From Odontesthes bonariensis (Eukaryota; Chordata; Actinopteri; Atheriniformes; Atherinopsidae), in assembly GCF_027942865.1 (NCBI RefSeq), contig NC_134521.1, positions 1,009,001-1,073,000 on the forward strand: a DNA stretch of 64,000 bases. Direction: 5' to 3'. The translations under genes and the position numbers were made by a program. The first letter of the stretch is position 1; each line of letters begins with the position of its first letter. Below the pieces are notes generated by a model. The model was not told the DNA's origin, made no database searches, and saw only the letters and a program-made list of their open reading frames with translations. Below are positions 1 to 10,944 of this stretch, in pieces.

Positions 1-62
1 GCTGCTGTGTGGACACATCTTGTTCTGGGTTGAGTCAGCTTGGTGTCTGCAGCCAATCACAG

Positions 63-149
63 TGTTAGGGTTAGGGTTAGGGTTAGGTTTAGGGTCAGGT
101 TTAGGGTCAGGTTTAGGGTCAGGTTTAGGATTAGGGCTGGCCCGTAGGC
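63..149 (+). repeat. Interstitial telomere-like TTAGGG array
   Basis: Degenerate TTAGGG, TTAGGTT and TCAGGTTTAGGG units with the G-rich strand on +. It ends directly against GGCCCGTAGGCA, the same terminal motif carried by the element at 2710-3020. Too degenerate and internal to be a chromosome end. Confidence 0.85.
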
Positions 150-825
150 AGGGGGGGTTCGGACGAACCCCCCCACAGTCCCGAGAAGTCCGGTCGCGGC
201 AGGTGATGAGTTAACTATTACTGATGTCTGGGTAATATTGTTGCCAAAGATTCTAAAGCCCACCCACACACATGTTGCGATTGTCCCATTCTGTTGTGTT
301 GTGTTCCATTGTGTAGCCCAGGTGGGAAAACACACATTAGATTATATTATAGACCAATAAAAGAAGCGGGAGAGTATTTATTTTATGTTTACATCGGCAA
401 AGTTTAATGTTCCTGTTGCATTTGAATGCACCGCACAGTTCGTATGACCCCACGTGGGGAGTGCCTCAACAGCCAATCAGGGGCTACGCAGGCCACGTTC
501 AGCCTCTCAGCTCGGAGCTGAACTGCAGGCGCGCGATTTTTCCGTTATTTTCTGACCTTAACCAGAGAAGTAAAGCGCAGCTGCTTGTGAAGAGGACAGA
601 AAAAGGAGAAAAATCCCGAGTTGCTCTGAAAGAAAGTCAGAGCACATACCGATTGGAAGTCCGGAGCCGAGTGGCTACACAAAGGAGACAAGTAGTACTA
701 GAGCCGCTGCTAGCTCCGATATCGGCGTACTTTGAAATTGAGAATGAGGAGTCACGTGACTCCGGTCGGCCGGTCGGCCATGTTGGCAGAAGAATCTATT
801 GGTTGCCAGGGGCAACGCCATTAAC
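150..825. other. No gene found; unassigned sequence
   Basis: I see no conserved protein in any frame. A CCAAT-type motif (AGCCAATCAG, about 472-481) and a GTCACGTGAC palindrome (about 753-762) occur, but with no downstream exon they do not make a promoter call. A 140-codon open frame at 407-829 has no recognisable domain. Confidence 0.4.
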
Positions 826-829
826 TTAA

Positions 830-1702
830 AGTGATACTCCGGAGTAGATTCAACCTGGGGTCATTTGAACAGTGATATCCAGCCAAGTAGCCCACCCGCA
901 GTTTTTTCGATATTGGCTGAACATCAGCTGAGTTACAGAGTTATCCCGAATAGCTTCGTACAAGGGTTAATGGACCCTGGCAGTATCTCCAAAATTACCA
1001 CACTAAAATCACATGCCATGACACCAAACTTCTACAGTAGTACAAATATGGTCTGTACTCACCAAACGATGCATTTGGAAGTTTGAAAATAGTCCAGGAG
1101 TTAATTATTATCAACACAAGCCTGATAGCTTCTCTGCAGCTAAAGCTGCGCCGACGTCACTTCAGGGAGCTGGGAGCTTCAAAATAAGATGAAGGTTGAT
1201 CTACTACTGTAGACAACAAAGCAAGGCTGCTCAGTTTCTCCATTGATAAAATAACTTCACAACTCTACAACATAAAAATTCATAAAAAAACATGTAGAAT
1301 ATAGCATATACTTTGTTGTCTACAGTAGTAGATCAACCCTCATCTTACTTTGAAGCTCCCAGCTCCCTGAAGTGACGTCGACGCAGCTTTAGCTGCAGAA
1401 AAGCTATCAGGCTTGTGTTGATAATAATAAACTCCTGGACTATGTACAAACTTCCAAATGCATCGTTTTGTGAGTACAGACCATATTTGTACTACTGTAG
1501 AAGTTTGGTGTCATGGCATGTGATTTTAGTGTGGTAATTTTGGAGATACTGCCAGGGTCCATTAGCGCTTGTACTAAGCTATTCGGGATAACTCAGTAAC
1601 TCAGCTGATGTTCGGCCAATATCGAAAAAACTGCGGGTGGGCTACTTGGCTGGATATCACGGTTCAAATGACCCCAGGGTGAATCTACTCCGGAGTATCA
1701 CT
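830..1702. mobile_element. Foldback element with 392-bp inverted arms, TTAA-flanked
   Basis: The left arm 830-1221 is almost the exact reverse complement of the right arm 1311-1702, with an 89-bp loop at 1222-1310. The termini read AGTGATACTCCGGAGTAG inward and each end abuts TTAA (826-829 and 1703-1706). A TTAA target duplication is typical of the piggyBac and Kolobok superfamilies; I cannot choose between them. No transposase is encoded, so it is non-autonomous. A second copy lacking its left arm lies at 48945-49437. Confidence 0.85.
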
Positions 1703-1706
1703 TTAA

Positions 1707-2709
1707 GGGATATCCTCCCGCATTTGTCATTTCGGCAGGGCAGAGACGAATACAAAAGAAAGAAAGAAAGAAAGAGAGCAACGGTGAGAAAGTTGTCTTT
1801 TTAGCTGCTCTGAGGCTAATTTTCTGTTGTTTCTCAGTGTGCTAAAGAAAGTTGTGGTGATATAAAAGTCTATGAGAGTGAACTGAGGTTGTTGAGTCTT
1901 TTATTTTATGCCGATATATATGGACATATATTTAAGGGGAAGTTGTTTTGTTTTCCTAATGCCAATTTAAAGGGAAAAATAAAGCAATTTGATATGTCAT
2001 GATGAATGTAAAATAATATTTTATTCTGTAGTATTTCAACTAATTGAAGGAATTTATTTAATTTCAACTGTAAGTTTAAAGCAGCTCAGAGGGTACTTTT
2101 TGGTGCAGTTTCTCTCGCATTAGTAGGCCGCTGCCGCTATTGTAGGAGTAATTAAGCACACTTCTTTGATACCTCTGAACAAACTCAATGTGTACTGTTA
2201 TTGTATTTGCACATGGTTTATGATTTATATTTTGAAAAATAATGGTTACCTTCCACAAGTGTTATTGAAACACTGTTCACATGAACAGTTAAACGTGAGT
2301 TCTTGAATGTTTAGTCCTCATATTTGATATAGTTGAACATTGAATGTTGTACAACTAAAACTGAAGATTTGATAAGATTTATGTGAGGTTTGATGCAATA
2401 TTCTGCATTTTAAACATTTAAACCTTAAACGATGCATCACAGAGTAGAGTGTAATAAATATGACCTTGTTTATAGGTCAGGTTTTTCTAGAGGACGGTGC
2501 AAATCCGGATCAGGACGAGATTCTGGTCGAGACCGGTGGCGAGCCAAGACTTGCGACGGAGATACACACGTACACACTCACATACATTCCCATGAACCTT
2601 TTAAAAAAAACAGGTGCACCTGCAACGAATTCTTATTTTTTAAGGGCCCTTTAAGAGTTAAAGATGAAAATAGCTTAGTGGGTAGGCCTGTGAGAGCCCA
2701 AAGACGGTG
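1707..2709. other. No gene found; AT-rich sequence
   Basis: A short GAAA run lies near 1760-1775. Otherwise this is AT-rich sequence with only short open frames lacking recognisable motifs. Confidence 0.4.
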
Positions 2710-3020
2710 CAGGCCCGTAGGCACAGGGTGTTCTACAAAGTCTAAAAAAGATGCATGTGGAGGCATTACAAAAATGTATATATTGAATTTGTATTTTTCA
2801 TCGAAAATGTATACATTCTTTGAATACAATACTGCCTGAAACAGTTATCTACAGTCTCCGTTTCTTACTTTGAATTCCTCTCAAAAACGCAGGAAATGCC
2901 TTTTCAGAGGGTTGAATTTTCAAAATTTTTCGGGGGGGCATGCCCCCGGACCCCCCTACAACAAAGTCCCAAATATATACAAAAATAACCCCCCCAAGCA
3001 AAATCCTGGCTACGGGCCTG
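2710..3020. mobile_element. Short inverted-repeat element (about 311 bp)
   Basis: The left end reads CAGGCCCGTAGGCA and the right end is its reverse complement with one mismatch (TGGCTACGGGCCTG). The interior right part carries a G-run/C-run hairpin around 2932-2956. No target duplication is clear. The right end is immediately followed by a TTAGGG array. Superfamily not determined. Confidence 0.55.
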
Positions 3021-3475
3021 TAGGGTAGGGTTAGGGTTAAGGTTAGGGTTAGGTTTAGGGTTAGGGTTAGGGTCAGGTTTAGGGTCAGGTTTAGGATGGG
3101 TTAGGGTTAGGGTTAGGGTTAGGGTCAGGGTCAGGTTTAGGGTCAGGTTTAGGATGGGTTAGGTTTAGGGTTAGGGTTAGGGTCAGGTTTAGGGTCAGGT
3201 TTAGGATGGGTTAGGGTCAGGTTTAGGGTCAGGTTTAGGATTAGGGTAGGGTTGGGGTTAGGGTTGGGGTTAGGGTTGGGGTTAGGGTTAGGGGTTGGGG
3301 TTAGGGTTAGGGTTAGGGTTAAGGTTAGGGTTAGGGTCAGGTTTAGGGTCAGGTTTAGGGTCAGGTTTAGGATTAGGGTAGGGTTGGGGTTAGGGTTGGG
3401 GTTAGGGTTAGGGGTTGGGGTTAGGGTTAAGGTTAGGGTTAGGTTTAGGGTTAGGGTGTGGGTTAGGGTTAACCC
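3021..3475 (+). repeat. Interstitial telomere-like array, 455 bp
   Basis: TTAGGG mixed with TTGGGG, TCAGGTTTAGGG and TTAAGG variants, G-rich strand on +. Longer blocks containing AGGATGGGTTAGG or AGGATTAGGGTAGGG recur, so it has grown by block duplication as well as by single units. Confidence 0.9.
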
Positions 3476-4489
3476 CCTTACTGACAGAACAGTGGAACCC
3501 CTCCAGCAGGAGGTGGAACAGAATGAAATGAGGTGGTGAGCAGAGACTTATCCGGTGCTGAAGTGCACATTCAAACAGCAGTTCGGCTCTGATCTCCGCA
3601 TGGAAAAGGTGAAGAGGCGGTGCTGTGTTTCCTGAAGTGAGGATCATGAATGAGAGCGAGTAAGAACCAGGTCACGGCCGCTTTAAATCCCTCTCAGACC
3701 CCTTAAATCTGCTGCTGACAGGCTGCCGAGGAGGGGCTGATGGGAAACATTTGAAGGGATGAGAGTCTAAAAGAAGCCGGACACGTCACAGAGGCCCATG
3801 TTTCCGTTTCTGATGCACTTGGTGTTGTCAGCGTGTAATTTAGTGTCAATGTTCCCTCTAAGAAAAAAATATAATTATTTTAAAAATTAATTTATTATTT
3901 AAATTTAAGTTATTTAAATTTATTAAAACCCTATTTCAAATGTATTTTATTTATTTTATCAATTTATTTAAATTAAAAATGAAAAATTAGAGGGAACTAA
4001 CCATTTGTTGAGACTTTAATCTGTTGAGGTGACGGATTAAAGTGACTTTAACACCAAACACAGAATGATCCTGCAGCTCAGTCTCAGAGCAGCTGGAGCC
4101 TGTTTGGTCCTTTATCTTTATCTCCCTGTTGGACACACCTGATCCATTTGAGATAATCTATTAAAACACCAGAACAGGCCTGAGAACCCTGTAAACCCCC
4201 CACTGGATTACTAAGGATCAGTGAGTAAACTCACTCTTATCTTCTCAGGAGGTAAATGTGAGCAGCTATAGAGCAACAGTCAGTAACATCATAAAACCTC
4301 TGAGCAGGAAGACATGATGGCTGATGATGAAGGAGAGAAGTTGAGGTCAGCTGGAGAATCCCTCACCAGTAGAAACAGAACGTGATGATTTATAAATACG
4401 CCAAACAGAAAAGTTTGAGCTGCTGAACAGAAACAGCTGGAGGAACGTGGTGAAACTAATCAGGTCAATCATCATGACTCGGTGTAAAA
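3476..4489. other. No gene found
   Basis: An AT-rich stretch at 3860-3990 lies within unremarkable sequence. No domain-bearing frame is seen on either strand. Confidence 0.4.
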
Positions 4490-5180
4490 GGAGCACCTCA
4501 GAGGCAGAGTCTCTCAGATGTGAAGCCAGGCAGAGATTCAGCTGTCTCTACAAGTTGTGGAACAATTTCAGAAAAATGTTCCTGAATGTAAAACTGTGAA
4601 GTCTTTAACTTTACATCATCTACAGAACATAAATATAAACATAGAAACTCTGGGAACCTCAAGTAAAGTAAAGTTCCACAGAGAGGGGCCTGATAACCGA
4701 AGGCTCTGCCTCCCAAACTGGCAGCTGGTTCCACAGAGAGGGGCCTGATAACTGAAGGCTCTGCCTCCCAAACTGGCAGCTGGTTCCACAGAGAGGGGCC
4801 TGATAACTGAAGGCTCTGCCTCCCAAACTGGCAGCTGGTTCCACAGAGAGGGGCCTGATAACTGAAGGCTCTGCCTCCCAAACTGGCAGCTGGTTCCACA
4901 GAGAGGGGCCTGATAACTGAAGGCTCTGCCTCCCAAACTGGCAGCTGGTCCCACAGAGAGGGGCCTGATAACTGAAGGCTCTGAGCTTTATATGTGAGGA
5001 GAAGAACTTAAACTCTATTCTGAATTTAACAGGGAGCCAATGAAGAGAAGCTAAACTGGAGAAATATGATCTCTGCTGTTAGTTCTCATCAGAACTCTGG
5101 CTGCAGCATTCTGGATCAGCTGGAGGATTATAAGTATTTTTCTAAATGCCTCTAAAGACTGAGGAACTCTTTTCATCTTT
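4490..5180 (-). mobile_element. L2-like LINE fragment, reverse transcriptase C-terminal region
   Basis: On the minus strand 5060-5140 encodes IQNAAARVLMRTN followed by DHISPV, the conserved block after the reverse transcriptase domain of fish L2-type LINEs. The complete relative at 59560-62354 has the matching block near 61750. Lower coordinates (later codons) encode the LWN.LP-like segment, here amplified as a 55-bp repeat. Stops and frameshifts make it a dead fragment. Confidence 0.7.
4671..4985 (-). repeat. 55-bp tandem repeat, about 5.7 copies, inside the L2 fragment
   Basis: Copies start at 4681, 4736 and every 55 bp after. Each carries CCACAGAGAGGGGCCTGATA and GGCTCTGCCTCCCAAACTGG. Read on the minus strand a unit encodes GPSLWNQLPVWEAE, which corresponds to the APNIWNSLPED segment of the L2 at 59560-62354. 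The unit is therefore LINE coding sequence turned minisatellite. Confidence 0.9.
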
Positions 5181-5426
5181 ATGAAAGAGGCTCCAGCTGA
5201 ATTCCCGGTCTGTTTGTCCTGGCCGGTCGCCGGCTGCTGGAGGCGTTCGGTAGCTGCTCGCTCTGATGAGCTCACACACCATCGGAGGGATGTCGCAGTG
5301 TGTGTGTGTTTGGCATCATCGTCTGTTCGATATCATCTGCAGGACGTGTGAGAGCCAACGCTCTGTCAGCAGAGTTAAAGCTTAAAGCTGCAGCCCAGCC
5401 TCCATCCTGCAGATTTAAGCTGCAGA

Positions 5427-5745
5427 TTTAAAGTGCAGCTATAAGGTGCAGCTATAAGGTGCAGCTATAAGGCGCAGCTTTAAGGTGCAGCTTTAAGGTG
5501 CGGCTATAAGGTGCAGCTATAAGGTGCAGCTATAAGGTGCAGCTTTAAGGTGCAGCTTTAAGGTGCGGCTATAAGGTGCAGCTATAAGGTGCAGCTATAA
5601 GGTGCAGCTTTAAGGTGCAGCTTTAAGGTGCGGCTATAAGGTGCAGCTATAAGGTGCAGCTATGAGGCGCAGCTTTAAGGTGCAGCTTTAAGGTGCGGCT
5701 ATAAGGTGCAGCTATAAGGTGCAGCTATAAGGTGCACCTTAAGGT
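5427..5745. repeat. 13-bp repeat with 65-bp higher-order period
   Basis: Units of the type AAGGTGCAGCTAT. Variants GCGGCTAT, GCAGCTAT (twice) and GCAGCTTT (twice) follow in a fixed order, and the GCGGCTAT variant recurs at 5500, 5565, 5630 and 5695. The basic unit is therefore 13 bp and the amplified block is five units. Confidence 0.9.
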
Positions 5746-6351
5746 GCAGCTCACCGGCGTCTCGCTGCCGCAGACCCAAACAAACGCTCCTCTTTATCGT
5801 TTTAATCCAAAACACAAATAAATGTGATCATGAGGCTTTCAGGGGGACTCAGCTTCAGCTTCTTCCCATGACCTCGCCGTGTCACCAGAATATCTGTCAG
5901 GAAAACACGCAGAGAAAAAGACACAAACTTGGAGCCCCTGCAATAACCCCCCCGAGGCCCCGACTGACCTTTAATTAAAGATGCCAAGGTCTCTACTCAG
6001 AAACCAGCAGCTCACAGAAAACATGGAGATTATTAAAGTTCCATTAAGTCTAAAAGGGGAAAAAGCTGCCTTCTTCCTGCTGTCAGACGGACGGACGGAC
6101 AGACGGATGGATCTATTTCTACCCCCTACCCGAACCAGGGTTTGTATCCCCACCCCACTGTGACTGGTGTGCAGTTGGTGAGAGGCTGAGGTAGCTGTGA
6201 TGTTGTGTTGTGAGGAGCAGTGTTGGCTGGCATTAAGGCTTAGCATGGTTGCCGCATCTGCTAGCGCTAGCGGTATTGATGACGTCACGATTTCGTGTTG
6301 GCTGTATACAGAGGTGTCGCTGCTACCTGAAGGTTAGCGCTACTCTACAAC
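5746..6351. other. No gene found; sequence shared with 16.9 kb
   Basis: A short ACGG run lies at about 6088-6108. The 24 bp at 6121-6144 recur exactly at 16866-16889 and run into a GGGTTTGAATCCC-like tract there. That resembles a tRNA-type B box, so a SINE fragment is possible but unproven. Confidence 0.3.
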
Positions 6352-6642
6352 CCCGAAAGTGGAGAAGAAAACAATGAAGAGCAGGAACACTGTCATTAAT
6401 GATGCTGCTGCAGTATTCGGATCATTTTCATTTTTCAATTCAGTTAAAAGAGGTGAAGGTCTGAAGCTCCCGGCATCACCATTTGGAGTCTCTGCCCTCT
6501 TCTTTGCCTTCACGTATCTGTCCCGTAGCTGCTTCCACACATTCTTACAGAACTCTCCCTCTTTCCCCAAAGTTCTGCCCATCTCTGTGCACCAGTTTGG
6601 GGAGTTTACGTGCTCCCTGTGCTGTTTCCCTACAGTTTCTTA
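6340..6642 (-). pseudogene. MADF/Myb-like domain remnant, probably transposon-derived
   Basis: The minus strand reads a tract containing MGRTLGKEGEFCKNVWKQLR and then DRYVKAKKRAE, a layout typical of the second and third helices of a MADF (Myb/SANT-like) DNA-binding domain. Such domains occur in PIF/Harbinger accessory proteins and in host adaptors. An in-frame TAA (6640-6642) cuts off the first helix and the frame ends soon after the domain. No introns, neighbours or transposase were seen, so I read it as a dead mobile-element piece. Confidence 0.5.
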
Positions 6643-7229
6643 CAGCTGCCTGTACAAACGCACCTCCTGACTGAGCCGGTCTCACATCGGTCCCTCCGGT
6701 TTGTCGTTCCCGATGCAGCCGAGTTACAAAAGTGGACTGGTGCACGACAGCACCAGGCCTGAAACGCCATTTTGACGTCACGGTCCGCCACCGCCGTGAC
6801 AGACGCGTCAACTGTAAATCCAGCTTTAGGGGGGTGACTCTGGGACGCCAGTGATCACTCTCTAGCCTCCTGGAGGTGTCGTGGGCCCAACTAGACGAAA
6901 CACTGATGAAAGGAGGTTCCCACCTGATGACCCCAATCACATGTTGCTTAGCACTGCTCACTGATCTATATTATAGGTAATTATTCACTGAGTCTGGTCC
7001 TTTTTTTCTTTAGCACAAGTTTCTTGTGTTTATCTTGAATTGAATTTTAAAGTTCATGAAATTCATGATGACCCAACACAGTTCAGGTGATAAGGTTCCA
7101 TCTTTATTCTGAGAGTTTAAAGATCCTGGAAACTGTGTTTCTATCTGTTCTGTTCAGCTGATGGTGAGTTTCATTACAGTTTCATTACAGTTTCACATGT
7201 TCTGGAAAGACAACCAGCTTGTACATTAA
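6643..7229. other. No gene found
   Basis: The minus strand up to about 6960 may be the decayed upstream part of the MADF-type element. No other domain is recognisable. Confidence 0.35.
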
Positions 7230-7853
7230 CCCTTTGTGTGGTCTTAACATTGTGTTTACTCCACTTTGTCCTACGGGTCAAAAATGAGCCGCCCAACCAA
7301 AGCCTCAAAATAAAGCAACTTAATTGAATTTTAAATCCAAAATCTATTTAGTATGATGAAACCGCCTGTTATTTATCTGTTCAACTCAACTCAATACATT
7401 TTTTATCATGTATTTATTGTTACACAATACAAAAAGACAATCACCAGTTTTCAGGATTACACTTTTTTTTTTACTGTCAGTTGGACCAATAGTTTTCTTG
7501 TTTTCTCAGTTTTCTTTTACATAATAAAGGTTTATTATTGCTATTATATAAATGTGAAGTAATTACTTCTGAATTAATTATATTGAAAGGGAAAAAAACA
7601 GTGAACTTTTTTCTGGTGTTTAAATGTTTTTATAATTCACGGGTCAAAAATGACCCATAAGACAATCTTTGTACCCTAGTGGTGTACAGCCCACATGGAA
7701 ACATGAACAAAAATAAAGTCTGACTTTTTCTAATGATGGGGTCCCTTTAGGAAAAGTCATAACATTTACAGTTGGAAAAAGATAGTTTAAGGTATTTTTT
7801 CTACAGATAAACATGGTGGTGGCTCACTTTTGACCCGCAAGACAACAGGAGGG
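7230..7853. mobile_element. piggyBac-like non-autonomous element
   Basis: Flanked by TTAA at 7226-7229 and 7854-7857. The left end starts CCCTTTGTGTGGTC and the right end reverse-complements to CCCTCCTGTTGTCTTGCGGG. Both ends then share CGGGTCAAAAATGAGCC-like subterminal sequence (about 7276 and 7816-7836). TTAA target sites and CCCT termini fit piggyBac. A palindromic CGGGTCAAAAATGACCC lies at about 7640-7656. No transposase frame. The right end runs straight into the 21-bp minisatellite. Confidence 0.75.
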
Positions 7854-9363
7854 TTAAACAGGACAACAGGAGGGTTAAACAGGACAACAGGAGGGTTAAA
7901 CAGGACAACAGGAGGGTTAAACAGGACAACAGGAGGGTTAAACAGGACAACAGGAGGGTTAAACAGGACAACAGGGGGGTTAAACAGGACAACAGGGGGG
8001 TTAAACAGGACAACAGGAAGGTTAAACAGGACAACAGGAGGGTTAAACAGGACAACAGGAGGGTTAAACAGGACAACAGGAGGGTTAAACAGGACAACAG
8101 GAGGGTTAAACAGGACAACAGGGGGGTTAAACAGGACAACAGGGGGGTTAAACAGGACAACAGGAGGGTTAAACAGGACAACAGGAGGGTTAAACAGGAC
8201 AACAGGAGGGTTAAACAAGACAACAGGAGGGTTAAACAGGACAACAGGAGGGTTAAACAGGACAACAGGAGGGTTAAACAGGACAACAGGAGGGTTAAAC
8301 AGGACAACAGGAGGGTTAAACAGGACAACAGGGGGGTTAAACAGGACAACAGGGGGTTAAACAGGACAACAGGGGGGTTAAACAGGACAACAGGGGGGTT
8401 AAACAGGACAACAGGAGGGTTAAACAGGACAACAGGAGGGTTAAACAGGACAACAGGAGGGTTAAACAGGACAACAGGGGGTTAAACAGGACAACAGGAG
8501 AGTTAAACAGGACAACAGGGGGGTTAAACAGGACAACAGGGGGGTTAAACAGGACAACAGGAGGGTTAAACAGGACAACAGGAGGGTTAAACAGGACAAC
8601 AGGAGGGTTAAACAGGACAACAGGAGGGTTAAACAGGACAACAGGGGGGTTAAACAGGACAACAGGGGGGTTAAACAGGACAACAGGAGGGTTAAACAGG
8701 ACAACAGGAGGGTTAAACAGGACAACAGGAGGGTTAAACAGGACAACAGGAGAGTTAAACAGGACAACAGGGGGGTTAAACAGGACAACAGGGGGGTTAA
8801 ACAGGACAACAGGAGGGTTAAACAGGACAACAGGAGAGTTAAACAGGACAACAGGAGGGTTAAACAGGACAACAGGGGGGTTAAACAGGACAACAGGGGG
8901 GTTAAACAGGACAACAGGGGGGTTAAACAGGACAACAGGGGGGTTAAACAGGACAACAGGAGGGTTAAACAGGACAACAGGAGGGTTAAACAGGACAACA
9001 GGAGGGTTAAACAGGACAACAGGAGGGTTAAACAGGACAACAGGAGGGTTAAACAGGACAACAGGAGGGTTAAACAGGACAACAGGAGGGTTAAACAGGA
9101 CAACAGGGGGGTTAAACAGGACAACAGAGGGTTAAACAGGACAACAGGAGGGTTAAACAGGACAACAGGAGGGTTAAACAGGACAACAGGAGGGTTAAAC
9201 AGGACAACAGGAGGGTTAAACAGGACAACAGGGGGGTTAAACAGGACAACAGGAGGGTTAAACAGGACAACAGGAGGGTTAAACAGGACAACAGGAGGGT
9301 TAAACAGGACAACAGGAGGGTTAAACAGGACAACAGGGGGGTTAAACAGGACAACAGGAGGGT
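7841..9363. repeat. 21-bp minisatellite, about 72 copies
   Basis: The unit is GACAACAGGAGGGTTAAACAG with GGGGGG, GGAGAG and GGGGG variants. It contains the right terminus of the adjoining piggyBac-like element plus its TTAA target site and a few flanking bases, so the array is an amplified transposon end. The 21-bp period keeps frames open on both strands, giving repetitive reading frames without coding meaning. Blocks of GGAGGG and GGGGGG variants show that multi-unit segments were copied. Confidence 0.95.
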
Positions 9364-9794
9364 TTAGAATGTTTCACTTTGTTAAAACTCAACAGTCCTG
9401 AGAAATCTGGTGGAATGAACGTCGGCTCCTCCCGAGTCCGTCTGCTTCAGCCTCAGTGAAATGTTGATAAAGCAAACTCCGGCTCAGGTTTCAGTTGGTC
9501 TGAGTGGTAACCATCAGGGGGATGCTGCATGTTCGGAGGCTTTGCAGAGGGAGGCTGTGCGACTGCTCCTTTAACAGCTGCAGCCATGATGGTTGTGAGA
9601 AACTTCTTCTCCCAGCAGAGCGACGCATTGACTCAAAACACTCATAAAACAGGAATGTCTGTTTCGTGCGCTCTTGTTCTTTAACCCCTTCACTTCTGAG
9701 ATTTCCACCACTAAGATTTCCCCAGAAGCAGAAGCAGCGCCACGACTGTGAGGTTGAATCGGGATAAGAGATCAAAGAGGTCAAAGGTCAAAGA
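9364..9794. other. No gene found
   Basis: A 97-codon minus-strand frame at 9491-9784 has no recognisable domain. Confidence 0.35.
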
Positions 9795-9838
9795 GGGTCA
9801 GGGTTAGGGTTAGGGTTGGGGTCAGGGTTAGGGTCAGG
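9795..9838 (+). repeat. Short telomere-like tract
   Basis: Seven degenerate TTAGGG/TCAGGG units, G-rich on +. They abut a 64-codon minus-strand frame (9788-9982, starting MDNWTVVHHGRRSQRP) that I cannot assign; its first codons may be a retroelement remnant. Confidence 0.7.
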
Positions 9839-9982
9839 GCGAGGCAAATGGTCCCCCTTCCCGAAGGAAGAAGGAGGTGCACGGGCCAGCCACCCATCAA
9901 ATCTATCGCAACCCTGGTCCCGTGGTGGTTGATGAGGACGCTGGCTTCTCCTGCCGTGGTGGACTACTGTCCAGTTATCCAT

Positions 9983-10944
9983 GTTTGTTTTTTTTGTGTT
10001 GTTGTTTTTTGAATAATTTATTTTGTTTTTAAATTAAATTAAGCAAACAACTAAGGGAGGGTTTCCAAACTGGGAAACAATGAATTATTTTTAAATGAAA
10101 ATAAAATGATTTTTCACAAACAAGGGAGGGCTTCCAAATGGGAAACAATAAACAAATTTTCAACAAAAATGTGTTGTTTTTTTAACGTTCTTGTTTTTTT
10201 GTATTTTCAATTTTTTATTTTTTTTATTTTTTGTTATTTTTTTAACTTTTAAATTTTTTTATTGTTTTTGTTTTTTTAATTTTTTGAAAAGTAAAATAAA
10301 AATGTGCCTGTCGCGACGTTTCGATCTTTTTTTGATCTTCTTCAGGCAAGGCACGAAAAAAAGTTTTTGTTCTATTGTGGCTGGGAGATGTTTCCCCTTC
10401 GAAGACCCGAGCAGAATGAAGGAGATGTCCTGTTCTCCTCCTTTTATACCCTGCCCCCTTTTTTTGGGGCGGGAAAAGGCTTCCAACACACAAAGGGACG
10501 AATAAAATGAACTTTAAACCCCTGTTTTGCACCATTTATGGTTTTTAGAAAAAAATTATTTTAATTTGATTTGTATTCAGTAGACTGTCTTCTAATTTAT
10601 AATGTATTTTAATTCCAATTTTTAACCCATTAATTGTTTATTAACCGATTTACAAAGGGTCGAATAAAATTAACTTTAAACCCCTGTTTTGCACCATTTA
10701 TGAATTTTAGAAAAAATGTATTTTAAATACATTTGTATTCAGTAGACTGTCCTTTAATTTATAATGTATTTTAATTCCACTTTTTAACCCATTAATTGTT
10801 TTTAAACCCATTAATTGTTAATAACTGAGGTTTAACCCATCAATTATTATTTTTATTCAATTGAATTGTTTTAAGCACTGTTTTTGATTAATGTAAAAAT
10901 ATTAATTTTTAACTTATTAATTTATTAATGGTTTTCCGTCCCAA
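9983..10944. repeat. AT-rich region with a 162-bp tandem duplication
   Basis: The segment starting CAAAGGGACGAATAAAAT at 10491 recurs with changes at 10653 and runs to about 10815, giving two 162-bp copies. A shorter duplication around GGGAGGGTTTCCAAA lies at 10035-10150. A CGCGACGTTTCGATC motif followed by CTTCTTCAGGC (10312-10346) resembles motifs of some retroelements; not assigned. Confidence 0.6.

Noticed and set aside
407-829. 140-codon frame near the window start with CCAAT and E-box motifs
   Set aside because: No domain, no following exon; motif matches of this length are expected by chance.
7830-9354. Repeat proteins of TTGGLNR or SCLTLLL type
   Set aside because: Translations of the 21-bp array derived from a transposon end; open on both strands.
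7841-9363. CRISPR-like array
   Set aside because: Direct head-to-tail repeats without spacers, in eukaryotic DNA.
9788-9982. Small frame starting MDNWTVVHHGRR as a host gene
   Set aside because: It runs into telomere-like repeats and looks like a retroelement scrap; kept only as a remark.
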